DNA of 21,214 nt from NCBI GenBank assembly GCA_002499705.1, contig DAMU01000041.1, positions 1 through 21,214 on the forward strand, read 5' to 3'. The notes below the pieces were generated by a model. That model ran no database searches, was not told where the DNA came from, and saw nothing but the letters and a program-made list of their open reading frames with translations. Origin of the DNA: Euryarchaeota archaeon UBA91 (GTDB lineage Archaea > Thermoplasmatota > Poseidoniia > Poseidoniales > Poseidoniaceae). This document shows positions 1 to 7,497 of this stretch, piece by piece. Within the stretch, counting starts at the first letter, position 1. Each line of letters opens with the position of its first letter. Both the position numbers and the translations under genes were made by a program.

Positions 1-900
1 GAGATTCATGGCGTCGCGGATAACGGTGCTGAGTTCTTGGACCTCGGTGCACGAGGATTGAAAGGAAAAACAGAGTTCTTTTTCCGCCGTGGAGATGGCT
101 CTTCGCTGTATGCTACTCGAGACATTGCCTACCACATGTGGAAATGGAAGCAGTGCAACCAACTGATCAATGTTCTTGGTGAAGACCACAAACTGCAAGC
201 AAAGCAGGTTGGTATGACGTTAACAGAACTTGGCGAAAAGGTTCCTGATGTTCTTTTCTACTCCTTCATCAAGTTACCAGAAGGGAAAATGTCAACCCGA
301 AAAGGCAACGTCGTGTACATGGATGACTTACTGGAAGAGGCGCAAGCTCAAGCAGCAGCAGTTGTCCGAGAATTACATCCTGATTATTCTGAAGCAATGA
401 TTTCCTCTATTTCAGAGGCTGCAGGGACCTCAGCAGTGCGTTTTAACATCATCAAAGTGAGTCCGGACAAAGGATTCACATTCCGTTGGGAAGAAGCATT
501 GGCCTTTGAGGGTGGTTCTGCCCCTTTCATCATGTATAGTCACGCAAGAGCCTGCTCTATAGCGAGAAAGTGCGAGAAAGAAGGTGTTGATGTGGAGGCA
601 AACTTGTCTCGAACGGATGCAGTGCCGCCCGCAGTGATGCCAAAAGGCATGGTTGAATTGTTGCGAACCATTTGCGTTCATTCCGATGTGTTGTCCAAAG
701 CCGTCAACGACCGAAGACCTCACCTGTTTGCTAACCAACTGTTGCAATTAGCGACCTCGTTCAACAGTTTCTATCGAGATTGTATGATCCTCAAGGATGG
801 AGAACTCGATGTATTCAACCTTCAATTATCAGAAATTGCGAGAAGTCTGATGCGCACAAGCATGGAAGGATTAGGCATCGTGCCTATCGAACAAATGTGA
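1..900 (+). CDS. argS: arginyl-tRNA synthetase, 3' part (5' end outside window)
   Basis: The frame is open from the first base to a TGA at 898-900, giving 299 codons of the catalytic-core end and C-terminal domain. This class I synthetase charges tRNA-Arg in the cytoplasm. Visible landmarks are YATRDIAYH (about bases 109-135), the adenylate-loop motif KMSTRKG (286-306), and an all-helical C-terminal region that begins near the conserved PFIMYSHARACSI (about 520-558), as in the DALR anticodon-binding domain. The C-terminus LGIVPIEQM resembles the usual ArgS ending. There is no start codon to choose because the gene enters from the left edge; a TTG at base 37 is internal. Its stop abuts the stop of the convergent NOG1 gene with no base between. 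No frame damage is seen. Confidence 0.93.
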   Translation, partial: EIHGVADNGAEFLDLGARGLKGKTEFFFRRGDGSSLYATRDIAYHMWKWKQCNQLINVLGEDHKLQAKQVGMTLTELGEKVPDVLFYSFIKLPEGKMSTRKGNVVYMDDLLEEAQAQAAAVVRELHPDYSEAMISSISEAAGTSAVRFNIIKVSPDKGFTFRWEEALAFEGGSAPFIMYSHARACSIARKCEKEGVDVEANLSRTDAVPPAVMPKGMVELLRTICVHSDVLSKAVNDRRPHLFANQLLQLATSFNSFYRDCMILKDGELDVFNLQLSEIARSLMRTSMEGLGIVPIEQM

Positions 901-2016
901 TCATTGGTCTCGACGATACCAGCCATCAGGCAATTCCATTGGATTGATTGGTCGAGCAATTTTAACTCGACGAACAATTTCCAACCGCATTGAATCCATA
1001 CCGACAAATTCGGTTGCCGACATCGTAACTCGCCCCTTAGGGTCATACAACAGCGGCAGTTCAGGGTCGCCTTCAGCGCCGTCATCACGCCACGCCTGTT
1101 CCGCAGAATGAACCTCTTCCCAATGTTCTGGAAGCGGTTTTAACAGATCGGCTTTGGATGTAACAATCATCAAATCGGTGCCAGGGAGAAGGTTTTGAAC
1201 GTCTTCAAGAAGATGCTGTTGCTCTTCAATACTGGTTCCACAATCTTCGCTTTCATCCATAAGGAAAAGCACCAATGAGCCAACATTTTCCAATGCTGCA
1301 ATTGCCTGAAGTTCAATAGAATTACGCTTTTCCATAGGTCGGTCGAGAAGACCAGGAGTGTCAACCAACTGATATTGAAGACGGCGATGTTCAAAGTGTC
1401 CAACGTGTATTTGTTTGGTTGTGAACGGATAGTGGTTGACTTCCATATTACCGGAACTGAGTGCTGAGATAAACGCAGACTTGCCGACATTCGGAGCGCC
1501 ACATACGACAATACACGGGAGTACTTGGTCAATTGTTGGAAGTCGCTTAAGCGTCTCACGGGCAGAACTTAACCATTCCAAAGATGGACCAACTCGACGC
1601 ATGATGGAAGAGATTCGACCGTAGGCTTCCCTACGAGCATCGTGCATCAGATCTGTGCGCGCTGTTCGAACGATTTTCTTGCTGTTCTGACCAGCGATGT
1701 TGAGCACTTGTTTGCCGCCCCACTGAAGCATGGAAAGGTGGTGCCTATAATCATCACAACCAACACATGCATCAATCATCGAGATGTCAAATTGCGGTGA
1801 TTGGTCCAGAGATGGCCACGTATTGACCGTATCTTGAAACGTCGTTGCGATGATATCAGCAGCCGTTTGAACCATCCTGTTCATCTGCTTTCGGACTCTG
1901 AAAATCCGATCTGAATCATCGACACGGTCGGCTGCCTTCTTGGCACGAGAGAAGGCTTTGTCGAGAATTTCTTCCTCAAGAAGAACTGTGGGGAGCTTTC
2001 GCCATGAGACTTTCAT
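901..2016 (-). CDS. NOG1-family ribosome-biogenesis GTPase
   Basis: A 371-residue Obg/HflX-superfamily GTPase of the NOG1 type, which in eukaryotes acts in large-subunit assembly; a similar role in archaea is inferred. A helical N-terminal domain (about 1-165) carries the family signature around residues 76-106 (ACVGCDDY...LQWGGK). The G domain follows: G1 GAPNVGKS (173-180), a switch-like segment YPFTTKQIHVGHFE (196-209), G3 DTPGLLDRP (219-227), G4 as TSKAD (286-290) in place of NKxD, and G5 SATEF (333-337). A charged segment of about 40 residues between G4 and G5 is longer than I would expect. The ATG at 2014-2016 gives the family-like N-terminus, with a purine-rich GGGGAG about 6 bases upstream. 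It is divergent from the gene at 2142 and convergent with argS. Confidence 0.9.
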   Translation of the reverse strand: MKVSWRKLPTVLLEEEILDKAFSRAKKAADRVDDSDRIFRVRKQMNRMVQTAADIIATTFQDTVNTWPSLDQSPQFDISMIDACVGCDDYRHHLSMLQWGGKQVLNIAGQNSKKIVRTARTDLMHDARREAYGRISSIMRRVGPSLEWLSSARETLKRLPTIDQVLPCIVVCGAPNVGKSAFISALSSGNMEVNHYPFTTKQIHVGHFEHRRLQYQLVDTPGLLDRPMEKRNSIELQAIAALENVGSLVLFLMDESEDCGTSIEEQQHLLEDVQNLLPGTDLMIVTSKADLLKPLPEHWEEVHSAEQAWRDDGAEGDPELPLLYDPKGRVTMSATEFVGMDSMRLEIVRRVKIARPINPMELPDGWYRRDQ

Positions 2017-2141
2017 ACACTACTCCCCATCCTTAGCCGGTCGCCCACCCTTGATGAAGACATCCGTTGAAGAAGGGGCCAATCTTTGTTTCATGAGTTT
2101 GAAGGAGCGAGGTTCAAGTAGCCTCGCCGCGTGAACGGTAC
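2017..2141. promoter_or_regulatory. divergent intergenic region between NOG1 and the 2142 gene
   Basis: These 125 bases must hold promoters for both flanking genes. I see no convincing TATA box on either strand. A purine-rich GGGGAG lies just upstream of the NOG1 start on the minus strand and could serve as a ribosome binding site. A GGTTCAAGTA stretch lies 22-31 bases before the plus-strand start, where a TATA box would sit for a leaderless transcript, but the match is poor. No tRNA or structured RNA is evident. Confidence 0.4.
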
Positions 2142-2588
2142 ATGGCGAGTAAGAAGAAGCAAGGAATTGAACTACCGGACTGGGCAGCATCGCTATGGGA
2201 AGGAATGGGGTCTCCAAAACTTTCAGAGTTCGTTGATGTCCACAATGGAGATTTACTAAAGCGCCGGCATGGCTTGCGCAGAGACGATTTGGTCGAAATT
2301 CTCTTGGATGCTCGTTCTATTGTATCTGACGAAGAAACTTGGCTCTGTGGCCGACTCCTATCGTCTGGAAAATCAAGCATTGAGTTGCTCACTGAAGATG
2401 GCCGAACTCACTTCATTGCTCGGGACATCATTGCTCGAATCGTGCTGGTTGCACACACCAGACCTGCATACATCGATGACAAGAAACTCCTTGCGTTTGA
2501 GCGAGCCGACATGAAGCGACGCTCGAAACTCCATGAGAAAGTAGAGAAGGAAAGCGAAGGCAGTGACGATGCTCACCTCTGGGGTTGA
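2142..2588 (+). CDS. small uncharacterised protein, possibly with an Sm-like beta-barrel
   Basis: I do not recognise a named family. The 148-residue product has a basic start (MASKKKQG), a short helical-looking part, then a predicted beta-rich region (about 48-105). There the pattern DLVEILLDARSI...GRLLSSGKSSIELLTEDG...IIARIVLVAHTRP resembles the strand-turn-strand pattern of Sm or SH3-like barrels: a strand, a charged loop, a hydrophobic strand followed by DG, then a final I-x-x-I strand. That fold guess is inference from pattern only. The tail (115-148) is highly charged and probably helical or disordered. The ATG at 2142 is the first start after the divergent gap. The gene is first in a trio, with 4 bases between its stop and the start of the carbinolamine dehydratase. 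A nucleic-acid or RNP role would fit the basic head and possible barrel, but is not shown. Confidence 0.75.
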   Translation: MASKKKQGIELPDWAASLWEGMGSPKLSEFVDVHNGDLLKRRHGLRRDDLVEILLDARSIVSDEETWLCGRLLSSGKSSIELLTEDGRTHFIARDIIARIVLVAHTRPAYIDDKKLLAFERADMKRRSKLHEKVEKESEGSDDAHLWG

Positions 2589-2592
2589 GAGG

Positions 2593-2838
2593 ATGAAGAC
2601 TCCCGAAGGTTGGGACATCGTCGACGGACGCCTCATGTCCGAATACAAGTTTGAGAACTTTGCAAGTGCGAAAGTCTTCATTGACCGTGTATCTGTTCTT
2701 TCTGAACAAGAAAATCACCATCCTGAACTGCATTTCGGATGGGGATACGTTATCATTGAATTGTTCACACATGATGTTGGAGCAGTTACTGAAGCGGATA
2801 TCGCTCTTGCCGAGAAGATCTCTCTTTTGGAAAAGTGA
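2593..2838 (+). CDS. pterin-4a-carbinolamine dehydratase (PCD/DCoH family)
   Basis: The 81-residue product matches the small PCD family, which dehydrates 4a-hydroxytetrahydrobiopterin or a related pterin. The active-site signature is complete: NHHPE at 41-45 and THD at 59-61. The three catalytic histidines (42, 43, 60) keep the family spacing of 17 between the second and third. The end TEADIALAEKI is also typical. I chose the ATG at 2593, 4 bases after the preceding stop, because it gives a family-like start (MKTPEGW). A GTG at 2563 and an ATG at 2569 would add up to 10 residues and overlap the upstream gene. The nitroreductase follows after 4 bases, so the three genes are probably one transcript. 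An aromatic-amino-acid hydroxylase partner is not in the window; a role in folate or molybdopterin-side chemistry is possible. Confidence 0.88.
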   Translation: MKTPEGWDIVDGRLMSEYKFENFASAKVFIDRVSVLSEQENHHPELHFGWGYVIIELFTHDVGAVTEADIALAEKISLLEK

Positions 2839-2842
2839 TCGA

Positions 2843-3409
2843 ATGTCTGAAGTCCTCAACAACATGATTGAGCGCAGAACTGTCTATAAATTCCAATCTA
2901 AAGAAATTCCTGCCCACATTATCGAAGAGGCGCTTGAAGCTGCTCGCCATGCCCCATGTCACAAACATACCCACCCTTGGAAGTTCTACGTCCTCGGTCC
3001 CAATACGAGAAAAAAAGTTCTTCCGGCAGTGGAGAGGTTGGCAAGGAAAAAAGCGAACAAGCCCGATGTTGATGAATCCATACTTGAACGGGCACGAACA
3101 AAAATACTCTCACCTCCTGCTCTCATTGCCGTCACATCATTACGAAACTCGGAAGATGCCTTCCGTGAAGAAGAAGACTATGCTGCATCGGTCTGTGCAT
3201 TACACAATGCTGTTTTGGCACTTTGGAATCATGACATCGGATGCCAATGGAGTACGGGTGGTTTGACCAGAGACGGCGAATTTTACGCCGCATTAGATAT
3301 CGATTCAACAGAAGAGCGAATCATTGGATTGCTGAAGGCAGGATATCCTGAATCGATTCCATCGGTTAAGAAAAAAGCCATCGATGAGATGCGATTTTAC
3401 CTCGAGTGA
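2843..3409 (+). CDS. nitroreductase-family FMN oxidoreductase
   Basis: The 188-residue protein fits the short nitroreductase group (YdjA/NfnB-like), which binds FMN and reduces nitro, quinone or related substrates with NAD(P)H as a homodimer. The N-terminal helix ends in ERRTVYKF (10-17), where the family uses an RRSIR-like segment to hold the FMN phosphate. APCHKHTHPWKFYVL (37-51) corresponds to the APS...QPW flavin-contact segment, and the C-terminal IGLLKAGYPES matches the usual G-x-P region. An upstream-extended frame from 2651 is rejected because it would overlay the dehydratase; the ATG at 2843 lies 4 bases after that gene. Its stop is 3 bases from the stop of the convergent aIF2 beta gene. 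The substrate cannot be told from sequence. Confidence 0.87.
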   Translation: MSEVLNNMIERRTVYKFQSKEIPAHIIEEALEAARHAPCHKHTHPWKFYVLGPNTRKKVLPAVERLARKKANKPDVDESILERARTKILSPPALIAVTSLRNSEDAFREEEDYAASVCALHNAVLALWNHDIGCQWSTGGLTRDGEFYAALDIDSTEERIIGLLKAGYPESIPSVKKKAIDEMRFYLE

Positions 3410-3412
3410 ACA

Positions 3413-3823
3413 TCACAGTTTCACTGGACGAGTTGCACCGCATGCTTGGCATTTCAGTAACGTTGTTCGGTCGTGTTTGATGAAGTGTGTATCCGGCGCT
3501 CCGCATTGAGTGCACTTGATGTAGGCATTGACGTAATTGACAATCGTCTTCTTGATTCTTTTTGGAGGAATACGTCCCTTAAATCGGGCACGAGGTCCGT
3601 CACGAGAACCTGATGTTCCAAGTTCATTCAAGATGTATTGATACACGTGATTATCGTCTCTGTCCATCATTGAAACAACTTCGTTGAAGTTACGAAAAAT
3701 CGTGTTTTGACCTTCGATAAGAATTTGCGGTTCTGGAAGTCGCCATCGGGATCGAGAAGAGATTTCTTCAGGAATATTTTCCCGTGCTCTGTCGAGCAAG
3801 GACTCATAATCAAAGTCGCTCAT
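3413..3823 (-). CDS. translation initiation factor aIF2 subunit beta
   Basis: The 136-residue protein is full length for archaeal aIF2 beta, part of the alpha-beta-gamma complex that delivers initiator Met-tRNA to the small subunit. An N-terminal helix (DYESLLDRARENIP) is followed by the alpha-beta core (about 30-100) containing EGQNTIFRNFNEV and RARFKGRIPPKRIKKTIVNYVNAYIKC. The C-terminal zinc ribbon has cysteines 104, 107, 125 and 128 (CTQC...CQAC). The frame is open upstream to 3901, but the ATG at 3821-3823 gives the normal family N-terminus; the extra 26 residues look like translated promoter. The gene stands alone on its strand, divergent from the GfcR-like gene. Confidence 0.95.
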   Translation of the reverse strand: MSDFDYESLLDRARENIPEEISSRSRWRLPEPQILIEGQNTIFRNFNEVVSMMDRDDNHVYQYILNELGTSGSRDGPRARFKGRIPPKRIKKTIVNYVNAYIKCTQCGAPDTHFIKHDRTTLLKCQACGATRPVKL

Positions 3824-3932
3824 AGACGATGGCCTGTGTCGCTCTTTCTTGAAGCCTTTGGAGACTCTGCATGTTAGGGGCTTGAGATAGTGAATATGCA
3901 AAGGGTTGATGAGTTAGTGACTCTACCCCCGA
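3824..3932. promoter_or_regulatory. divergent promoter region, aIF2 beta / GfcR-like gene
   Basis: About 109 bases between two start codons facing apart. On the plus strand GAATATGCAAA (3892-3902) is a weak TATA candidate about 31-41 bases before the ATG at 3933. On the minus strand an A-rich CTTCAAGAAAGAG stretch (3843-3855) lies about 20-32 bases before the aIF2 beta ATG, the position expected for a promoter element of a leaderless or short-leader transcript. Neither is a strong match to the TTTATAA-type consensus. A GfcR-type regulator might bind here to control itself; no clear inverted-repeat operator was found. Confidence 0.35.
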
Positions 3933-4526
3933 ATGAGTACAATGGCATCGAGTATTGAAGAAATGCGAGCACAAGCATTTGGATTGCGTAAAGAAGGATT
4001 GAATTCTCAGCAAATTGCCGATGAGTTATCCCTTTCCCAAGACACCATTTCTTGGCTCTTAACAGAAGGTGAAACTGGCGAGAGGCCTTCTGATGTCCTC
4101 ATTGGTTGGAGAAGCATCGGTGTCCGCCCAGAACGAATCGCAGCAATTGGCACCATTATGGCTGATATTGCAGATGAAGAACTCGGTGCTCAAGATATTG
4201 ATACCATTGTTGGAATCTCGATTAACGGAATCACTTTCGCCCACGAGGTTGCTCGCTGCTTAGGTTCTGAAGTCACCATTTATCGAAACGTCGAAGGCGA
4301 TGATGGCCAAGGTGTTTTGTCAAGTAAATACGGTCAAGTTTCAGGAAAGAAAGTCGTCATCATCGACGATGTATTGTCTTCAGGAACGACGATGGGGAAA
4401 ACAATTGGAGCCATTCGTGCAGCAGGAGGAGAAGTCGGTCTTGCCATAGTTTTGGTCAACAAAACCGATCGTAACGAAATCGACGGTGTCCCACTTCGTG
4501 GTATCATTCGAGCTGTTCCTGTTTGA
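3933..4526 (+). CDS. GfcR-like HTH / phosphoribosyltransferase-domain transcription regulator
   Basis: A 197-residue two-domain protein. Residues 10-45 form a helix-turn-helix (GLNSQQIADELSLSQDTISWLL). Residues 55-197 form a type I phosphoribosyltransferase fold with an intact PRPP-binding motif VVIIDDVLSSGTTM (141-154). This is the layout of archaeal PyrE-like regulators, including GfcR, which controls sugar catabolism in haloarchaea. The domain probably senses PRPP or a nucleotide rather than making orotidylate. The start is ATG 3933; an in-frame ATG at 3942 would shorten it by three residues. lysS begins 9 bases after its stop, so the two are likely cotranscribed. No sugar-pathway gene is nearby, so the regulon is unknown. 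Confidence 0.87.
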   Translation: MSTMASSIEEMRAQAFGLRKEGLNSQQIADELSLSQDTISWLLTEGETGERPSDVLIGWRSIGVRPERIAAIGTIMADIADEELGAQDIDTIVGISINGITFAHEVARCLGSEVTIYRNVEGDDGQGVLSSKYGQVSGKKVVIIDDVLSSGTTMGKTIGAIRAAGGEVGLAIVLVNKTDRNEIDGVPLRGIIRAVPV

Positions 4527-4535
4527 GGTGGATAC

Positions 4536-6140
4536 ATGCACTGGGCAGATGTTGCAGCACAAGCGCTCGCTCACAAGGGCGATACGCATGTTGTCTCAAC
4601 CGGCATCACACCTAGTGGAGAATTTCACATTGGACATCTGCGTGAGATTCTCACGGGTGACATGATTGCCAGAGCATCCCGAAACGCCGGATTGAACGTT
4701 GATTTTGTATTTATTATTGACAGTGCAGACCCATTGCGGAAGGTGTATGAGTTCCTCGGCCCTGAATACGAACAATTTGTTGGAAATCAATTGGGTGCAA
4801 TTCCGGCCCCAAAGGAAGATGGAAACCCTGACTGGGAGCGATTTAACAATGAAGGCTGGACGTATGCAAACCATTTCCTTGAACCGTTTCTCAAGGCACT
4901 TGAAGAGATTGGAGTTCGCCCTCGACTGATTGACAACCTTGAATCCTATAGAAGCGGCCGCTTCAATGAACTTTCAAAGATTGCTTGTGACAAAGCGGAT
5001 GAAATTCGAGAGACGATTGAACGCGTCTCTGGTCGAGAATTACCAGCAGATTGGTTTCCTTGGAGTCCATTGAACTCTCGTGGAGGCTTGGATAAAGTTC
5101 GAGTCACTGGTTACGAATATCCACTTGTCCATTGGGAAGATGAATACGGTGAATCGGGCTCTTCAGACCTTACCAAGGGTGAAGGAAAATTGCCCTGGCG
5201 CATTGATTGGCCTGCCAAATGGGGATGGGTTGGCGTCACCTGTGAAGCGTTTGGAAAAGACCACGGCGCTGCTGGCGGCTCATATTCAACCGGTCGAGAA
5301 ATCGTCCAGATCCTTGGTCATGAACCTCCTCATCCACTTGTTTATGAATGGATTAGTCTCAAAGGAAAAGGTGCTATGTCCTCCTCTTCAGGTAATACAA
5401 TTGGTCCAATTGAAGCTCTTGAACTTGTACCACCTCAAATCCTACGCCTTCTAATAGCCAAATCAAAACCGAATAAAGCGATTGATTTTGATACTGGAAT
5501 GGGGCTTGTCACCTTAGCAGATGAATTTGAACGCCTCTCGTCACGTAATTTTGAGCAGGAATTGGCTCAAGACGATCTCTCTCGACGACAAAAAGTGCAA
5601 ATTGAAGATGCTGCCGGAGCAATGCGAATGGCTGCAGTGGTTTCTGGTCAAGACATTCAAGCAACTGCTGTAACCTTCCGACACCTTGCTCTGTTGGCTC
5701 AAACCAAAAAGAACGATGCGGATGTGTGGGCCAGTTTACAAGCCTCTGGAGCGATTACAGAGACAACATCTCAATTGCAAGACCGACTTGACCGAATGCG
5801 CCATTGGATTCAATCCTCCCACTTCCCTGAAGAGATGCGAATCAATATCTTGGAGCAACCAAATGCAAAGATGCTGAATGAACTCAACGAAGTCGAACGT
5901 CGTATTCTCAAAGAATTAGTTGAATCACTGAGTGCATGCGAATGGAGTAGTGATGAAATCGGTGCAAGTATTCCACAATCTGCAAAGAATCTGGATGAGT
6001 CACCTCGAAGTGCTTTCAAAGTAGCCTATGCCGCTTTAATGGGCGTAGAAAGAGGCCCACGATTGGCACCAATCCTTGCCGAGATGGACAAAGAAGAGAT
6101 TCTCTCACTGCTCAAAGCCTGTGTCCAACTCCTTGAGTGA
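4536..6140 (+). CDS. lysS: lysyl-tRNA synthetase, class I
   Basis: The 534-residue protein is the archaeal-type class I LysRS, not the class II form of most bacteria and eukaryotes. It attaches lysine to tRNA-Lys. TPSGEFHIGHLRE (25-37) carries the HIGH motif (31-34). The Rossmann core continues through WPAKWGWVGVTCEAFGKDHG (about 225-244). The second signature reads GAMSSSSGN (279-287), so the lysine that opens KMS-type motifs is alanine here; the serine-rich loop itself is typical of this class. The rest is the helical anticodon-binding part. A good ribosome binding site, GAGGTG (4525-4530), overlaps the stop of the upstream regulator and lies 5 bases before the ATG. A run of six T lies about 32 bases after the stop. 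Confidence 0.95.
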   Translation: MHWADVAAQALAHKGDTHVVSTGITPSGEFHIGHLREILTGDMIARASRNAGLNVDFVFIIDSADPLRKVYEFLGPEYEQFVGNQLGAIPAPKEDGNPDWERFNNEGWTYANHFLEPFLKALEEIGVRPRLIDNLESYRSGRFNELSKIACDKADEIRETIERVSGRELPADWFPWSPLNSRGGLDKVRVTGYEYPLVHWEDEYGESGSSDLTKGEGKLPWRIDWPAKWGWVGVTCEAFGKDHGAAGGSYSTGREIVQILGHEPPHPLVYEWISLKGKGAMSSSSGNTIGPIEALELVPPQILRLLIAKSKPNKAIDFDTGMGLVTLADEFERLSSRNFEQELAQDDLSRRQKVQIEDAAGAMRMAAVVSGQDIQATAVTFRHLALLAQTKKNDADVWASLQASGAITETTSQLQDRLDRMRHWIQSSHFPEEMRINILEQPNAKMLNELNEVERRILKELVESLSACEWSSDEIGASIPQSAKNLDESPRSAFKVAYAALMGVERGPRLAPILAEMDKEEILSLLKACVQLLE

Positions 6141-6228
6141 CGGTTTGTTCACATATTCGGTTGATTCGACCTTTTTTAGGTACTTATGACCGTCACACTT
6201 GAAAAGTAGTCGGTAACCATTGGCAAAC
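6141..6228 (+). promoter_or_regulatory. intergenic region: T-run terminator candidate for lysS and promoter of the zinc-ribbon gene
   Basis: These 88 bases contain a run of six T (6172-6177), a plausible archaeal intrinsic terminator for lysS with no strong hairpin. TACTTATGA (6181-6189) is a weak TATA-like stretch. CTTGAAAAGT (6198-6207) lies 21 bases before the ATG at 6229, and an identical decamer lies 19 bases before the carA start. That position suits a promoter element of a leaderless transcript. All of these are pattern-based guesses. Confidence 0.4.
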
Positions 6229-7497
6229 ATGGCGGGGGTTTACTGTCCAACTTGTGAAGCAGGTGTGGAAGCCGCTGCCAAGTTCTGTCTCTCTTGCGGC
6301 CATGATTTGACGATCAATGGCCCAATTACGGCTACTGGCCACGACTTAAATCAGTTAAAAGAGGTCATTCGAGTTCGTGACGACCTCTCAATGGCTGAGA
6401 AATTCGATATGATTGCTAAGATTGAGGACGGTGCAAATCCAATTGTTTTGGGAATCGCTGCACCTGCTGAAGGTGAAGATGTTGACCTGTCTGATGCATT
6501 TGCAATGGAAGTCAATGATACGTCTGCAAGTTCTATCTTTTCGAACCACGAATGGGGCAATTCACCTGCAGCCAACGCAGCCGTTCGCGCAGTTGTTCGA
6601 GGTACAAATGGTTGGGATTTGATTCAATCTGGAAAATTAGACCTCAAAGAAGGACTCTTCCGTGAAGCGATGGACAACGGTATGGAAGCATCAACGCACA
6701 TTCACGATGTTGCGAGTGGAGAGCATGAAGGAATTGACCCTGAATCAATGCGTGCAATCCCTGTCCTCAAACCACCCAAGCGAAGTTTCTGCCCGAAGTG
6801 TGGTTCAGATATTCACGCCAATACCATGCTCCAATGGAGAAAGTGGCGTGACTCCTCAAGTGAAGTTGTCTCAATGCAACTTGAAGCCTCGATGGAAACC
6901 TCGCTCATTCAGGTCGCTGCCCACTACATCAACGTCATGCAAGCCATGCAAGATGAACGTGATGACGCTCTTAACAAACTCGCAAATGGCGATCCCGCTG
7001 CAATCGAAGATAAACTCCGTTCCAAACTTGAAAAGAGCATTCGCAGTGAAATCGAAAAAGAAGTCCGTGCTGAACTTGAAGAGGAATTCAAAGGACGTTC
7101 TGCTGCAAGCACTCCCAAGAAAGCAAAAGCCGAATCTGGAAAATCCAAGGGCTCATCTTCATCGACGAAGGCCGCTGCTAACAAAGCAGCATCCGGCACT
7201 CAAAAGAAAAAATCAAGTGGGATGTTTGGCGCAAAGAAAGTCGTCAAGAAATACGATGGAGAGGCTGGAGGAAAAGCAGACTGGTTCCTCAAAGAAGCAC
7301 TTGACACCGTTTACGACCCTCATGGCACCGGCAAACAAATCAAGCCTGCAACCATTTTGGCACGCTCTTCAGCAGGCAACGTTCGAGTTCGAGATGTTGT
7401 GCGAATCTTTGATGTTGAAGGCGAAGAAGGCATCAGTGAATTGGCATGGACTAGCCCATTGACCAAATATATCATTGAAGCATATTCTGCTTGTTGA
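6229..7497 (+). CDS. zinc-ribbon protein with coiled coil and histone H1-like basic linker, function unknown
   Basis: I do not recognise a named family. The 422-residue protein opens with a zinc ribbon: cysteines 6, 9, 20 and 23 (CPTC...CLSC). A middle domain (about 35-185) is followed by a second CPKCGSD knuckle (188-194) with no obvious second cysteine pair. A strongly charged predicted coiled coil (about 240-290, rich in E, K and R) leads into a K/S/A-rich low-complexity linker (288-341) like eukaryotic H1 tails or bacterial HU/H1-like tails. A compact C-terminal part (345-422, from DWFLKEALDTVYD) looks folded and could bind a partner. No signal peptide or membrane helix is seen, so it is cytoplasmic. 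A TTG at 6220 would add three residues; I prefer the ATG at 6229. Its TGA abuts the carB stop. Nucleic-acid binding is inferred from the ribbon and basic linker. Confidence 0.82.
   Translation: MAGVYCPTCEAGVEAAAKFCLSCGHDLTINGPITATGHDLNQLKEVIRVRDDLSMAEKFDMIAKIEDGANPIVLGIAAPAEGEDVDLSDAFAMEVNDTSASSIFSNHEWGNSPAANAAVRAVVRGTNGWDLIQSGKLDLKEGLFREAMDNGMEASTHIHDVASGEHEGIDPESMRAIPVLKPPKRSFCPKCGSDIHANTMLQWRKWRDSSSEVVSMQLEASMETSLIQVAAHYINVMQAMQDERDDALNKLANGDPAAIEDKLRSKLEKSIRSEIEKEVRAELEEEFKGRSAASTPKKAKAESGKSKGSSSSTKAAANKAASGTQKKKSSGMFGAKKVVKKYDGEAGGKADWFLKEALDTVYDPHGTGKQIKPATILARSSAGNVRVRDVVRIFDVEGEEGISELAWTSPLTKYIIEAYSAC

Noticed and set aside
2020..2217. 65-codon minus-strand frame across the divergent gap at 2017-2141
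   Set aside because: It overlaps the start of the plus-strand gene and the promoter space, and has no recognisable pattern.
2651..2842. N-terminal extension of the nitroreductase frame back to 2651
   Set aside because: It would overlay the complete carbinolamine dehydratase gene; the family start and the 4-base spacing favour the ATG at 2843.
3824..3901. 26-residue N-terminal extension of aIF2 beta
   Set aside because: The extension is not family-like and covers the divergent promoter region; the ATG at 3823 gives the normal protein.
6662..7462. 266-codon frame overlapping the zinc-ribbon gene in another frame
   Set aside because: It is a shifted reading of the lysine-rich coding sequence, with no domain pattern; the frame with the cysteine pairs is the real one.
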